The translations under genes and the position numbers were made by a program. A stretch of 12,871 nucleotides of DNA, taken from WRMR01 sp031548645. GTDB taxonomy: Bacteria; Planctomycetota; Planctomycetia; Pirellulales; Thermoguttaceae. The stretch spans positions 1 through 12,871 of the forward strand of contig JAVBQX010000140.1 in NCBI GenBank assembly GCA_031548645.1, written 5' to 3'. The notes beneath the pieces are model-generated. The model was given only the letters and a program-made list of their open reading frames with translations. It was not told where the DNA came from and made no database searches. Shown piece after piece: positions 1 to 9,432 of this stretch (its first letter is position 1; every line of letters begins with the position of its first letter).

Positions 1-1
1 C

Positions 2-1504
<1,503 letters not shown>

Positions 1505-1540
1505 AAAACGGTGCTTCAGCTTGATTGCATTGCCTGCATA

Positions 1541-2503
1541 TCACGCGTCGATCGGTTTTTCGGTCGGGTCGAGCGGGTTGTATTTGCCCATCGCGCGGCC
1601 GAACACCGCGACGCTGACCGAGGCGGCCCCGGCGTCGCGCAGGATGCGGGCCACTTCGTTGCAGGTCGCGCCGGTCGTCAAAACGTCGTCGACGATCAGC
1701 ACGTGTTTTCCGGCCACGACGTTTTTTCGACCGACAAACGCGAAGGCGCCCCGCACGTTGTTGTAACGCTGACGCGGCTTGAGGTGGAATTGCGGTTTCG
1801 TATAGCGCGTTCGCCGGACGATCCGCATGCCGACAGGAACGCCCAGCGAGTGTCCGATTTCCTTCGCGAAAAAGACCGGATTGTTCGTCCCGCGGAAAAA
1901 CCGCCGCACGTAGTGCATCGGCACGGGCACGACCAGGTCCGGCGCGACGACCCGGAGTTCGTTTCCGCGCGTTTCGAGAAACAGCTTCGCCATGTTGGTC
2001 GAAAGGATGCCGTCGCGGTCGCGTTTCATGTCGAGAATGAGCGAACGCAACAGGTCGGCGTAATGTCCCAACACGACGGTTCGCGAAAACCGGAATTCCT
2101 GCTGGGCGCATTCCCAGCATCCCGCCCGGCCCGGGTGCGGCGTGTCGAAATCCGGCATCAAACGCCCGATGGCCCCGCAGGTCGGACAATATTCCGACGT
2201 TTCGACGACGATCCGCCGGCAGCATTCGCCGCAATAAAAATGGGCCAGATCGTTTCGTTCCAGCGGCGCGTTGCAGGCGAGACAGTCCGGCGGGCAGACG
2301 AGATCGGCCACCCCGGAAAAGAATCCCGTCGCAACACGGGCCAGATGGCCCGCCCCCTGCCGGAACGTCGACGAAATTTTGGTGGAAACGCTCACAACAG
2401 TTTTTCCAATACGTTGACCGTGATGAAATGTTTGCATGGTAGGGCTGTTACGCCGTGACCGGCGCACACCGCAACTGAATAGCAGATTTTCGGAATTATT
2501 CAT
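1541..2503 (-). CDS. comF: ComF family protein (phosphoribosyltransferase-like, DNA uptake)
   Basis: ComF/GntX proteins combine an N-terminal zinc finger with a type I phosphoribosyltransferase fold, and are linked in some bacteria to handling incoming single-stranded DNA during transformation. Cysteine pairs are visible at residues 74/77, 91/94, 106/109 and 129/132. The PRPP-binding loop is HVLIVDDVLTTGAT at residues 267-280, and VVPVPMHYVRRFFRGTN (191-207) is the usual preceding block. The listed start gives 320 residues with about 60 unusual residues before the zinc finger. An ATG at 2435-2437 (residue 23) is an equally plausible start; neither has a clear Shine-Dalgarno. It converges on priA and is 45 bp downstream of the lipoprotein gene on the same strand. 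The biochemical role in this organism is inferred from the family only. Confidence 0.9.
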   Translation of the reverse strand: MNNSENLLFSCGVRRSRRNSPTMQTFHHGQRIGKTVVSVSTKISSTFRQGAGHLARVATGFFSGVADLVCPPDCLACNAPLERNDLAHFYCGECCRRIVVETSEYCPTCGAIGRLMPDFDTPHPGRAGCWECAQQEFRFSRTVVLGHYADLLRSLILDMKRDRDGILSTNMAKLFLETRGNELRVVAPDLVVPVPMHYVRRFFRGTNNPVFFAKEIGHSLGVPVGMRIVRRTRYTKPQFHLKPRQRYNNVRGAFAFVGRKNVVAGKHVLIVDDVLTTGATCNEVARILRDAGAASVSVAVFGRAMGKYNPLDPTEKPIDA

Positions 2504-2548
2504 ATCCCAATTTTAACGCGGACAAAGCACTGGTCACGGTCGCAGTGG

Positions 2549-3040
2549 TTATTTTTTCACAAAAACCACTCTATCAAAAAGGTCAGGATCTCCAACATAA
2601 AACCAGACAGTTAGCTTTTCTGACTCTCTGCTAAAATATCCCTCTGCTCCAAATCCATTAGGCGGGCTCATTTCCTTGGGCCATGAAACCCGGAATATTT
2701 GGTGCTTACGCGGGCTTCCCTTATACTCAAGGCTCCACTTAGCTGTTCCTGAAACAGAAGGCGGATTACTTGATTCATCTATCGAAACAATTTGGTTTGA
2801 GATGTCAAAGGCCTCTAAAGTCCCATCAGCATGGACAATAAAACGGCCCGGTTTCTCTGGGTCCTGTCCCCTCTGATCCCTGGGTCGCCACTTTACATCT
2901 TCAATCCACTCGCCTTGTATCATCTCGCTTGTAACAGTAATAGGAGTAGGTGCTCCAATACCTCCACAGCCTCTGCAGCCCACTACAAGCAAACACACAA
3001 ACAAACACAACGGTATGGCAACGAACTTTAAGGTTTTCAC
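2549..3040 (-). CDS. Small predicted lipoprotein, function unknown
   Basis: A 163-residue protein beginning at GTG 3038-3040. The purine-rich GAGAGAG stretch about 5 bases upstream could act as ribosome binding site. The N-terminus is a lipoprotein signal: charged start, hydrophobic core, then LVVGC with Cys22 as the likely lipidated residue, so the product should sit on a membrane facing the periplasm. The mature part has an EMIQGEWIEDVKW segment and several beta-strand-like stretches. This vaguely recalls small lipocalin-like or 'cost of growth' lipoproteins, but I do not recognise the family. The gene is visibly AT-richer than comF and the downstream esterase gene, and uses different codons, hinting at horizontal origin. 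It lies 45 bp upstream of comF on the same strand, so it might be co-transcribed with it. Confidence 0.7.
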   Translation of the reverse strand: MKTLKFVAIPLCLFVCLLVVGCRGCGGIGAPTPITVTSEMIQGEWIEDVKWRPRDQRGQDPEKPGRFIVHADGTLEAFDISNQIVSIDESSNPPSVSGTAKWSLEYKGSPRKHQIFRVSWPKEMSPPNGFGAEGYFSRESEKLTVWFYVGDPDLFDRVVFVKK

Positions 3041-3128
3041 GGAACTCTCTCGCTATAGTAATTTAAGGGGTACAATTTGGGTATTTTTGAATCTGAGCCG
3101 TACTTTCCAAACCCAGGCGGCTAGTGTT

Positions 3129-3160
3129 TTGTCCCTCGCTTACGCTTCGGGCTCTGGTTT
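3129..3160 (-). repeat. REP-like intergenic repeat (encodes SPKRKRG-type peptide)
   Basis: On the minus strand this stretch contains CCCGAAGCGTAAGCGAGGG, which carries a near-tandem AAGCG. It starts about 17 bases beyond the stop of the esterase-ThuA gene. Read in one minus-strand frame it gives SPKRKRGTK, a peptide I recall as recurring at the ends of many planctomycete open frames. I take it to be a dispersed REP-like sequence rather than coding DNA. Only one copy lies in the window, so repetitiveness rests on recall. Confidence 0.5.
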
Positions 3161-3176
3161 GTCGGCGATTGGAATT

Positions 3177-5450
3177 TTATTCCGCCAAATCCCGCGGTCT
3201 CACGCCTATTTCCGACTGGCCGAAACCGAAGCCGAGCGGGTGATATTCGCCGACGAGATCGACGCAGGAATCGGGCGTGATGTCCGCCGTCATGTCGAAC
3301 AGCCAGTAACACGAGTTGACCATGAGCCGCCGGAAACCTTCCGATTGCATGTCGAGCCCCGAGCCCATCGTCGAAGCGATCGCACGCCCGGGCTTGCCGT
3401 CGTCCACGCAATAGGTCTTCGTCCAAAGCACGGGCATCATCGGGTCGTGTTTGCCGCCGTCGAGCGGCTTGTCCGTCGGTTGCATTCCGGCGAGTACCTG
3501 CCCCAGCACGAGCGGTTTGGAATCGCCTGGCAGCGGCAGCCGCACGGTATACACGTCGGTCGGGCAGAAAATATCGTCGCAGCCCGTCACGACGGGATGT
3601 TTTTCCGCACCCGGCGCGATGAGCCCTCGCGTCGCTTCGACCTTGTGATGACCGTGATGGTCGATCCAGGTTTCGCCCAGCACGCGACGGCCGAAACCGC
3701 CGTCCCAAGCGGACTCGCCGTCTTCGCCGCGGTAATTGAAACTGTAACGCGACCAGGTTTGCCCCGGCGGAATGTTGAACGCGTGCGTCGAGGTTCGCAG
3801 CCCGATCAGCGGCTTGCCCGATTCGAGATATCGCGCGATGTGCCGCATTTGTTCGTCGGGCAGGTTACGGAATCGCAGGAACATGACGACCAAGTCGGCC
3901 GTTTCAAGCGTTTCCAAGCCCGGAATGTTGTCGACGATCACCGGGTCGATCTCGCCGCTTTTCGGGTCGATCGCGTACAGCACGGTGCATCGAAATCCGT
4001 GGTGCCGGGCAAGAATTTTCGCCAGTTGCGTCTGCATCTGCTCGCTGCGATATTCCTCGTCGCCGGAAATGAGCACGATGTGTTTGCCGCTTCCCGGTTT
4101 GCCCTCCGCGCCTTCAAAGACGGCGTATTGTTCCGCGTCGGGGAATTCATGGTGCGGCGTGCTAGTTTTCCGCCCGAGCGAATCGGTTACGAGAAGAAAT
4201 GCGACCGCCGCTCGTTTGCCGGGCAATGTTGCGACGATCTCGTGACCGCGAATTTCCGCCGGAACGGTCGACCATTTGCGTTTGTTCCACTCGGCGCCGT
4301 CGTTCGTGTAACACAGTACGGCGTTATCAATAGGCACGGTGCCATCGACTTTCGCGGTCAGCGTACAACCTTCGGGGGAATATCGCACCAGCTCACCGTA
4401 TTCGATTTTCGATAACGCCGGCAGCGGTTCCGCGGGTCGGCAATAGGCGTCAATCCAAGCGTCGACCTCGGGAAAGGTCCAAATGTGCGAGTGCGGCCGT
4501 TCAATCTCGACGGCGATGCCCACGTTCGGATTCCGCCGCTTGACCAGTTCGTAGGATTTTTTGTAACTGTCGAGCGGGTATGCGAAATCGTTCGTGCCGT
4601 TGACGAACAGCATGGGGCATCGTGCATCGCACAGGTATTGGCCCGGATCGAACAGGGTGACCCAGTCCGCCTGTTTTTGGGCGTTCATTTGCGCGAACTC
4701 GCCGAGCCAGCAACTGTTCTCATGCAAAAATCCGCAACCGTAAACCGGAACGGCCGCAGCCAATTTCGGATCGACGCCGGACAAAATGCAGGTCAAATAT
4801 CCCCCCCAACTGATGCCGGTGACCGCGATTCGATCCGCGTCGACGTCGTCCCGCGAGGCCAGCAACGCATGCGCGAGCAGGATGTCGCTGATGGCGTGAT
4901 ACGTCCAGACGTCGCGAAGGCTTAACGGATCGGCGCGGTCGAAATCGCAAAACTTGTCGGCGCGATCCTGCTGTCCCGGTCCGGCGTGTTCGTGACGCTT
5001 GCCGTCGGGACCGCAACCGGCGAGGTCCATCGCCAAAGCAACGTAACCGCGTTTGGCCCAATGCTCGACCCATTCGTCAAACGCCTTGCCTCCGCCGCCA
5101 TGCACCAGCAATACGGCCGGATATTGTTTGGCGGCTGCCTGTTGTTGCGTGTCAGCGGTCGGTCGACCGAGATAGGCGAAAACCTCCGTTTTTCCTCCGC
5201 GATAGGGTTCGGCGGCGTACCAGATCGGCTGGATTTCGCAACCTTCGCGTTGTTCCGCGTCACCGTAACGCGCTTCGGGCGGCGTATTCAACAGGCGGTC
5301 GACATCCCAAAGCGTTTTCGGCGTCAGGGCCAAGGTGCCCGGCTGCGTCGGTTCGTCGGCGGACAAATATTGAGCCAAAACGAGTAATTGACAAATGACC
5401 AGAATCAAAAACAACCCCGAATAATTCCGAAAACCGCGTGTCGTGTTCAT
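3177..5450 (-). CDS. Exported alpha/beta-hydrolase (acetyl xylan esterase-like) fused to a ThuA-like domain
   Basis: A 757-residue two-enzyme fusion. Residues 11-31 form a hydrophobic export signal or membrane anchor, with a possible cleavage near LSA-DEP. Residues about 40-340 are an alpha/beta hydrolase of the dienelactone hydrolase/acetyl xylan esterase type: oxyanion region VHGGGG (116-121), nucleophile elbow GISWGG with Ser214, probable Asp288 in NGTNDF and His320 or His322 in RPHSHIW. Residues 345-435 look like a small beta-sandwich linker. Residues 455-720 are a ThuA-like (trehalose utilisation, glutamine-amidotransferase-like fold) domain, with ISGDEEY, VVMFLRFRNLPDEQ, LIGLRTSTHAF and LGETWIDHHGHHK. 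The likely role is periplasmic deacetylation or hydrolysis of a sugar polymer plus an unknown ThuA activity. It starts 44 bp downstream of the lyase-like gene on the same strand, suggesting one operon. Substrate is unknown; domain calls are strong. Confidence 0.88.
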   Translation of the reverse strand: MNTTRGFRNYSGLFLILVICQLLVLAQYLSADEPTQPGTLALTPKTLWDVDRLLNTPPEARYGDAEQREGCEIQPIWYAAEPYRGGKTEVFAYLGRPTADTQQQAAAKQYPAVLLVHGGGGKAFDEWVEHWAKRGYVALAMDLAGCGPDGKRHEHAGPGQQDRADKFCDFDRADPLSLRDVWTYHAISDILLAHALLASRDDVDADRIAVTGISWGGYLTCILSGVDPKLAAAVPVYGCGFLHENSCWLGEFAQMNAQKQADWVTLFDPGQYLCDARCPMLFVNGTNDFAYPLDSYKKSYELVKRRNPNVGIAVEIERPHSHIWTFPEVDAWIDAYCRPAEPLPALSKIEYGELVRYSPEGCTLTAKVDGTVPIDNAVLCYTNDGAEWNKRKWSTVPAEIRGHEIVATLPGKRAAVAFLLVTDSLGRKTSTPHHEFPDAEQYAVFEGAEGKPGSGKHIVLISGDEEYRSEQMQTQLAKILARHHGFRCTVLYAIDPKSGEIDPVIVDNIPGLETLETADLVVMFLRFRNLPDEQMRHIARYLESGKPLIGLRTSTHAFNIPPGQTWSRYSFNYRGEDGESAWDGGFGRRVLGETWIDHHGHHKVEATRGLIAPGAEKHPVVTGCDDIFCPTDVYTVRLPLPGDSKPLVLGQVLAGMQPTDKPLDGGKHDPMMPVLWTKTYCVDDGKPGRAIASTMGSGLDMQSEGFRRLMVNSCYWLFDMTADITPDSCVDLVGEYHPLGFGFGQSEIGVRPRDLAE

Positions 5451-5494
5451 GTGTGTCTTTCATATTCACTGGGTGTTAATTCAAACGAAAAATT

Positions 5495-7450
5495 TCACTT
5501 GTCCGTCGGCTGTGCGGGAACGGCGATTCCCTTGTTACCGGTGACGGGCTCCCAGCCGATAAGATAAAACGTCCCTTCGCGATTCGGCAACGTTTTGGCA
5601 TCTGAAATCGTCACGATTGCCTGCGAAGGCTTTTGATCGTCTCGCAGCAGTTCCAATCCGATGCCGATGCGTGTTTCACCCAACGAGTCGAAAGCGAACG
5701 CCTTCGATTCGCCGCGATAACACACGCCGACCAGTTTGACGATGTCGGGCGTTTCGTCACCATGTTCCAAATGCCATTGTACCGGTCGGCCGTCGAACAT
5801 GCAACATTCGGCGACATGCACAACCGCCCGCACCGGCCCGGCGGAAAGCTCGAACACGCGGGGCGACAACTCGCGTGCCCGGGCGTTTTTCGCTTTGAGT
5901 TGATACGTGATTTCAAACGATTTCGCGTTGAACACGCCGTCTTTCGGGCGGTCGAAGGTCGGGTGCATACTGCCCTGGTTTCGCAACAATCCGATGGCCG
6001 AAAGCACCCGGCCGCCCGACTGGCGGTTTCTCGCGCAGCCGCTGGCGAAATCGTTGCCATCGTGCAGGAACGAAAGTTTCAGCACGGCAGGTTCGTTCGA
6101 ACCCGGCACGACCCAATAGGCGATCAGTCCGCGGGCCTGTTCCCAGAACGTGTGATAACTCGCGCTGCCGAACGCCGCGTCCGGCGTCAACCAGGTCGTG
6201 CCGCTGACGGGATTGTCGGGGTCGGCTTTGCTGAAAACGTGCCGCCGCAATATTTCGGTTTGAGGGATTTCGGAAAACTTGCGTCGCAACGACTCGGGGC
6301 AGGCGAGTCGCGGCACAAAGGGAGAAAAAACCGGCTGCTCTTCGGGCGGCAGCGCGGCGGCTTCTTCCGCGGAAAGCACGAGGGTTTGCGCGAGAATCGT
6401 GTTCCGCATGCGCGGCGAAATCGTATCGCTGTACGTCCGGCTGAACGGGCCGGCCCATTGTCGCGTCGGCACGTGATAATGTTCGGCCACCGTTTCCCAC
6501 GCGGCGAGCAGCAGCTCGGCCGCCGCCTGCCGACAGGCTTGGTCGTCGACAAGATACAACATGCGTTCGAGTTCGTTGATGACCACCGGCGTGTAGTTCG
6601 GGCTGTTGTACTCGATGAAATTTCCCGTCTTGCGATAGTGTTCGAGATTCCGCTCAATGCGCATGCGACCGTAATCCAGCAGATCGTTCCGGTCAAGCAA
6701 CTCACCTGCCGCCGCGGTGACCGCCGCGCCCATCATGGCGATGTTCGTGTAATTCGGCTTGACGTCGCGTTTGATGATCGCCCCGGTGCAGCATTCGAGC
6801 GACCTTTGCGTCTTTGTGAGCAATTCAGGCGGCAGGCGGTCGGAATAATCATGCAGAAGCGTCGCCAGAATCGCGCCGAGAAAATCGGCCCAATTGAAAT
6901 CGGGCGCCGCCATCTCCGGGAGCGGTTCCTCGTAATACCAGGGCCAGAGGCCAAAGGTTTCGCTTTCCGGATTTTGGTCCTGCAGGTCGATAATTTTTTC
7001 GAGCAGTTGCCGACCTTGCACGTGATGCTCTTCCCGCGGACTGGCGATCAGCGTCGCCGCATGGTTTATCGTTTCGCGGGTCGGACGGACCCTTGTTCCG
7101 TACTCAAATTGGGAATGGTAACCTTTCGGTTGCGTGTGCGAGTCCCAAAGGAAACCCGTTTCCGGGTCGATTTTCCGTTCATTTTTTTCAATAATCTGCA
7201 ATAACTCCCGCTCGAAAGCTGGCTCATCGCGCCGGGAACCGATGACCTGCAAGTCGGCCAGATAACGTTCGGCTTGGTCTGATCGCTGTTTTAGTCGATT
7301 CGCCCGAACTTGCTGCCAGTCCATGACGGTTTCGAGATGAGAGGATTGTATTTCGTCGCTGTTTTTTCGACATGCGGCGACCGGCAGAAAAAAAAGAAAT
7401 ACGGCCAGCAGAAAAAAAACCATGTTCCGGCCTTGATTTTGACCCTTCAT
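5495..7450 (-). CDS. Exported lipoprotein, helical-toroid type, possibly a polysaccharide lyase
   Basis: A 651-residue protein starting at ATG 7448-7450, with AAGGAAA on the minus strand about 10 bases upstream as ribosome binding site. The N-terminus is a lipoprotein signal ending LPVAAC, Cys27. Residues about 40-400 are helix-rich with repeated aromatic and Asn/His/Tyr motifs (NYTNIAMMGAA, FIEYNSPNYTPVVINELERML, AEHYHVPTRQWAGPFSRTYSD). The remainder is beta-rich (ARGLIAYW, RAVVHVAEC). That order, an alpha-helical toroid followed by beta sandwiches, is what heparinase II/III, alginate and hyaluronate lyases show. I could not place it in a named family, and catalytic residues cannot be assigned with confidence. 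It is the first gene of the probable operon with the esterase-ThuA fusion, which fits breakdown of an acylated or acidic polysaccharide. Alternative: a non-catalytic sugar-binding relative. Confidence 0.75.
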   Translation of the reverse strand: MKGQNQGRNMVFFLLAVFLFFLPVAACRKNSDEIQSSHLETVMDWQQVRANRLKQRSDQAERYLADLQVIGSRRDEPAFERELLQIIEKNERKIDPETGFLWDSHTQPKGYHSQFEYGTRVRPTRETINHAATLIASPREEHHVQGRQLLEKIIDLQDQNPESETFGLWPWYYEEPLPEMAAPDFNWADFLGAILATLLHDYSDRLPPELLTKTQRSLECCTGAIIKRDVKPNYTNIAMMGAAVTAAAGELLDRNDLLDYGRMRIERNLEHYRKTGNFIEYNSPNYTPVVINELERMLYLVDDQACRQAAAELLLAAWETVAEHYHVPTRQWAGPFSRTYSDTISPRMRNTILAQTLVLSAEEAAALPPEEQPVFSPFVPRLACPESLRRKFSEIPQTEILRRHVFSKADPDNPVSGTTWLTPDAAFGSASYHTFWEQARGLIAYWVVPGSNEPAVLKLSFLHDGNDFASGCARNRQSGGRVLSAIGLLRNQGSMHPTFDRPKDGVFNAKSFEITYQLKAKNARARELSPRVFELSAGPVRAVVHVAECCMFDGRPVQWHLEHGDETPDIVKLVGVCYRGESKAFAFDSLGETRIGIGLELLRDDQKPSQAIVTISDAKTLPNREGTFYLIGWEPVTGNKGIAVPAQPTDK

Positions 7451-7466
7451 GTCAATGATTTCCTTA

Positions 7467-7649
7467 TTATGCTGGCGGGTAAATGAGTTGTGGCAATATC
7501 ACCACAGCATCAATCAAATCACAACCAGATGCCACGTAATGTCTTAAGTCATTCATCTGAATATGATATTTGCGACGAATAATTAAGTGCATCATATCCC
7601 GATTTTCCCGGAACACCGATGCGATCTTGCCATTTTCTTGTCTGGACAT
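7467..7649 (-). CDS. Doubtful 60-codon open frame in the leader of the lyase-like gene
   Basis: An open frame of 60 codons ends 16 bases before the lyase-like gene. It has no Shine-Dalgarno, resembles no family I know, and its ATG coincides with the expected start of transcription from the promoter at 7653-7681. A shorter version beginning at the MM pair (residues 19-20) is possible. It may be a leader peptide or simply chance in AT-rich DNA. Confidence 0.2.
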   Translation of the reverse strand: MSRQENGKIASVFRENRDMMHLIIRRKYHIQMNDLRHYVASGCDLIDAVVILPQLIYPPA

Positions 7650-7652
7650 TAT

Positions 7653-7681
7653 ATTATTGCAAAGACGTGAATGCTTGACAA
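7653..7681 (-). promoter_or_regulatory. Predicted sigma70-like promoter of the lyase/esterase operon
   Basis: On the minus strand TTGTCA (7676-7681) and AATAAT (7653-7658) each match five of six consensus bases and are separated by exactly 17 bp. Transcription would start near 7646, leaving a leader of about 195 bases before the ATG at 7450. No other leftward gene lies between. Confidence 0.5.
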
Positions 7682-7800
7682 TATTTGCCGGTGTCTGATG
7701 ATTGACCGCTCAACAAATGGGGCGATTTTTGTATTTTTGCAGAAATCGGTAGAATAATTTGAATCCTGATCTGAATTCGCAAGATATTTAGTTTTCAAAC

Positions 7801-9432
7801 TCAATTCATACTTTGGCCGAGTGGCGGAATGGCAGACGCTGGGGATTTAAAATCCCTTGTCAGTAATGACGTGCGGGTTCGAGTCCCGCCTTGGCTATCT
7901 TCTTCTTCCAGAAGCCCCGACCCCGGGGCTTTTTTTGCGGCCTCATCGGCTTGGCTTTGCCGAGATTTTTCATAGAATTCTACGTCGCCATATACAACAC
8001 CGTTTTTATTGTAAGCCACTATGTTTCCGTAGGTTACAAGAAAATGATTCAAGGCGGATAGTGTGCATTCTCCGCCGTATTCCTCACTAAAAAACATTTT
8101 TGCAGCAGGATTCAGACGCTGATAGGCTTCATAGAATACTACTGATTCTATAGATGAAAAACCGCCGAAATTACCGCCGACGTTTGAGAAAACTTTCTCT
8201 TGGGATGTCGTAGCACCTTCCCAAAATTCTAAATTGTCATATTTGCACAGTTCGAAATCGTGAATATTGTACCTATATTCATTGTCGCCCTGCTGTTTCC
8301 CCTTGGTTGAACTTGAATTTTGAGTTGCTTTTTCAAGTTGTTCGTCCATCACATAGAGATAGGCATCAACGGCAACTTTTTGCGTATGGCCCAACCAAGC
8401 GTTACACACATGTTCAGGAAATACTTCACGTAATTCGTTCGCACATGTTGACCGCATATTCTGAAAAGGTTTTTCCCAAAGATCAATTCCGGCTCGGTCG
8501 GCAAGTTTGCTGATCCATGAACCCATTGATTTTTCGGGATGTATATCCGGGAAAATTCTATCCTCATCTTTTGGAGCGACTGCAAGTGCATCCAACAGAT
8601 ACTGACGCAGTTTGATACAAGGCTGGTCAAGATCGAAAATCGGCACAATGCGTTTTCCTTTGCCCTTGCGTTCAGTTTTTGGGGAATGCACGACGAAGCA
8701 TTTTTTTTCCCAATCAATTTCACTCCAGCGAAGTCCGACCAGTTCGGAAGGAATACGCAAACCGGATTGTCCGAGAGCAATGATCAATCTATCCTTTTCG
8801 TTTGCACATGCGGCTAAGAGGGTATCAAATTCATCTTTTGTTACACGATGCTCACGCTCCTTGTTGACCTGGCTGCCGGTTTCAACATACTGAAACGGGT
8901 TTTCGTCAATCAACTTTCGACGCTTTGCCGTACCTAGAAATAAGCGCGCTACACCGATCATTTTTGAAACCGTCGCTTCTTTGAATCCGGTTTGCATCAA
9001 ATGAACACGATAAAGAGCGGCTTTTTCATGTGTCACTTCAGCCAAGGGAATGTTGCCAAAATAATCTATCAGGCTTTTGATCGATGTTGAATACTTTGCC
9101 TTGGTTCGTTTCGCCAAATCCGAACGCTCTTCCAAATATGCTTTGAGAAAAGCAACAAGCGTCCGCGACTGTTTTGCTTCAATCAGCCCGGCATCCGCCA
9201 ATTTATCACGCAAGTCTGATGGCAAATTTTTAATCCGGTTCCAATCACGAGCCGTGACCGGCGAACCATATCGCTTTGATTGCGCCAGTAGTTTCAAGAT
9301 TTTTTTGAAATCCTGATAGGTGGCATCATCGACGTATTTGCTGACATAAATGGGACGTGATTTACCGTCACCCAAGGTGAAATAAACCTTGCGTTCCGTA
9401 CTCTTTTTTGCGGTGTTCCTTTTCGTTTTCAT
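7801..9432 (-). CDS. int: Tyrosine recombinase (integrase) of element 1
   Basis: Site-specific integrase for the tRNA-Leu site. I chose ATG 9430-9432 (543 residues) because it overlaps the upstream gene's stop as ATGA and has GGGAAGG 8 bases upstream; a longer frame begins at 9483. Residues about 90-175 form the SAM-like DNA-binding domain and 190-365 the catalytic domain: Arg226 (GLRIPSE), probable Lys252 (SPKT), Arg327 in FQNMRST (the usual box-II His is Asn/Gln here, a variant I recall as usual in planctomycete integrases), His349 (WLGHT) and nucleophile Tyr358, nine residues after the His as in the family. After about residue 370 comes an unusual extension of about 130 residues. The frame then runs antisense through the att core and whole tRNA, ending in host DNA at 7801, so the last 26 residues or so are host-derived. 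The gene is AT-richer than the host. Confidence 0.92.
   Translation of the reverse strand: MKTKRNTAKKSTERKVYFTLGDGKSRPIYVSKYVDDATYQDFKKILKLLAQSKRYGSPVTARDWNRIKNLPSDLRDKLADAGLIEAKQSRTLVAFLKAYLEERSDLAKRTKAKYSTSIKSLIDYFGNIPLAEVTHEKAALYRVHLMQTGFKEATVSKMIGVARLFLGTAKRRKLIDENPFQYVETGSQVNKEREHRVTKDEFDTLLAACANEKDRLIIALGQSGLRIPSELVGLRWSEIDWEKKCFVVHSPKTERKGKGKRIVPIFDLDQPCIKLRQYLLDALAVAPKDEDRIFPDIHPEKSMGSWISKLADRAGIDLWEKPFQNMRSTCANELREVFPEHVCNAWLGHTQKVAVDAYLYVMDEQLEKATQNSSSTKGKQQGDNEYRYNIHDFELCKYDNLEFWEGATTSQEKVFSNVGGNFGGFSSIESVVFYEAYQRLNPAAKMFFSEEYGGECTLSALNHFLVTYGNIVAYNKNGVVYGDVEFYEKSRQSQADEAAKKAPGSGLLEEEDSQGGTRTRTSLLTRDFKSPASAIPPLGQSMN
7815..7897 (+). tRNA. tRNA-Leu(UAA), integration target
   Basis: A complete cloverleaf with a long variable arm can be folded. 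Acceptor GGCCGAG (7815-7821) pairs with CTTGGCT (7890-7896) with discriminator A at 7897. The D region is GCGGAATGGCAGACGC. The anticodon stem GGGGA/TCCCT holds loop TTTAAAA with anticodon TAA at 7848-7850. The variable arm is GTCA/TGAC, and the T arm is GCGGG-TTCGAGT-CCCGC. CCA is not encoded. Two acceptor pairs (1:72 and 5:68) are G-U. A weak promoter candidate, TTGAAT (7759-7764) and GATATT (7783-7788), lies upstream. The last 16 bases belong to a direct repeat that recurs at 12344, marking this gene as the attachment site of the element to its right. Confidence 0.95.
7882..7898 (+). repeat. attL core, 17-bp direct repeat inside tRNA-Leu
   Basis: agtcccgccttggctat covers the 3' half of the T arm, the acceptor 3' strand, the discriminator and one further base. 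An identical copy lies at 12344-12360. The bases on either side differ between copies, so the match stops sharply at 17 bp. Confidence 0.9.
7913..7936 (+). terminator. Rho-independent terminator just inside the element's left end
   Basis: A perfect 7-bp stem AGCCCCG/CGGGGCT with loop ACCC is followed by a run of seven T (from 7930). It lies 16 bases after the tRNA and would end tRNA transcription before it enters the convergent integrase gene. It is carried by the element, not by the host flank, and the same strand also encodes part of the integrase tail in antisense. Confidence 0.8.

Noticed and set aside
3015..4415. Long plus-strand open frame (466 codons) opposite the esterase-ThuA gene
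   Set aside because: It is the antisense shadow of a GC-rich real gene: Arg/Val/His-heavy composition, no motifs, and the opposite strand has clear catalytic domains.
5633..7204. Long plus-strand open frame (523 codons) opposite the lyase-like gene
   Set aside because: Antisense shadow with biased composition and no recognisable domain; the minus strand has a signal peptide and ribosome binding site.
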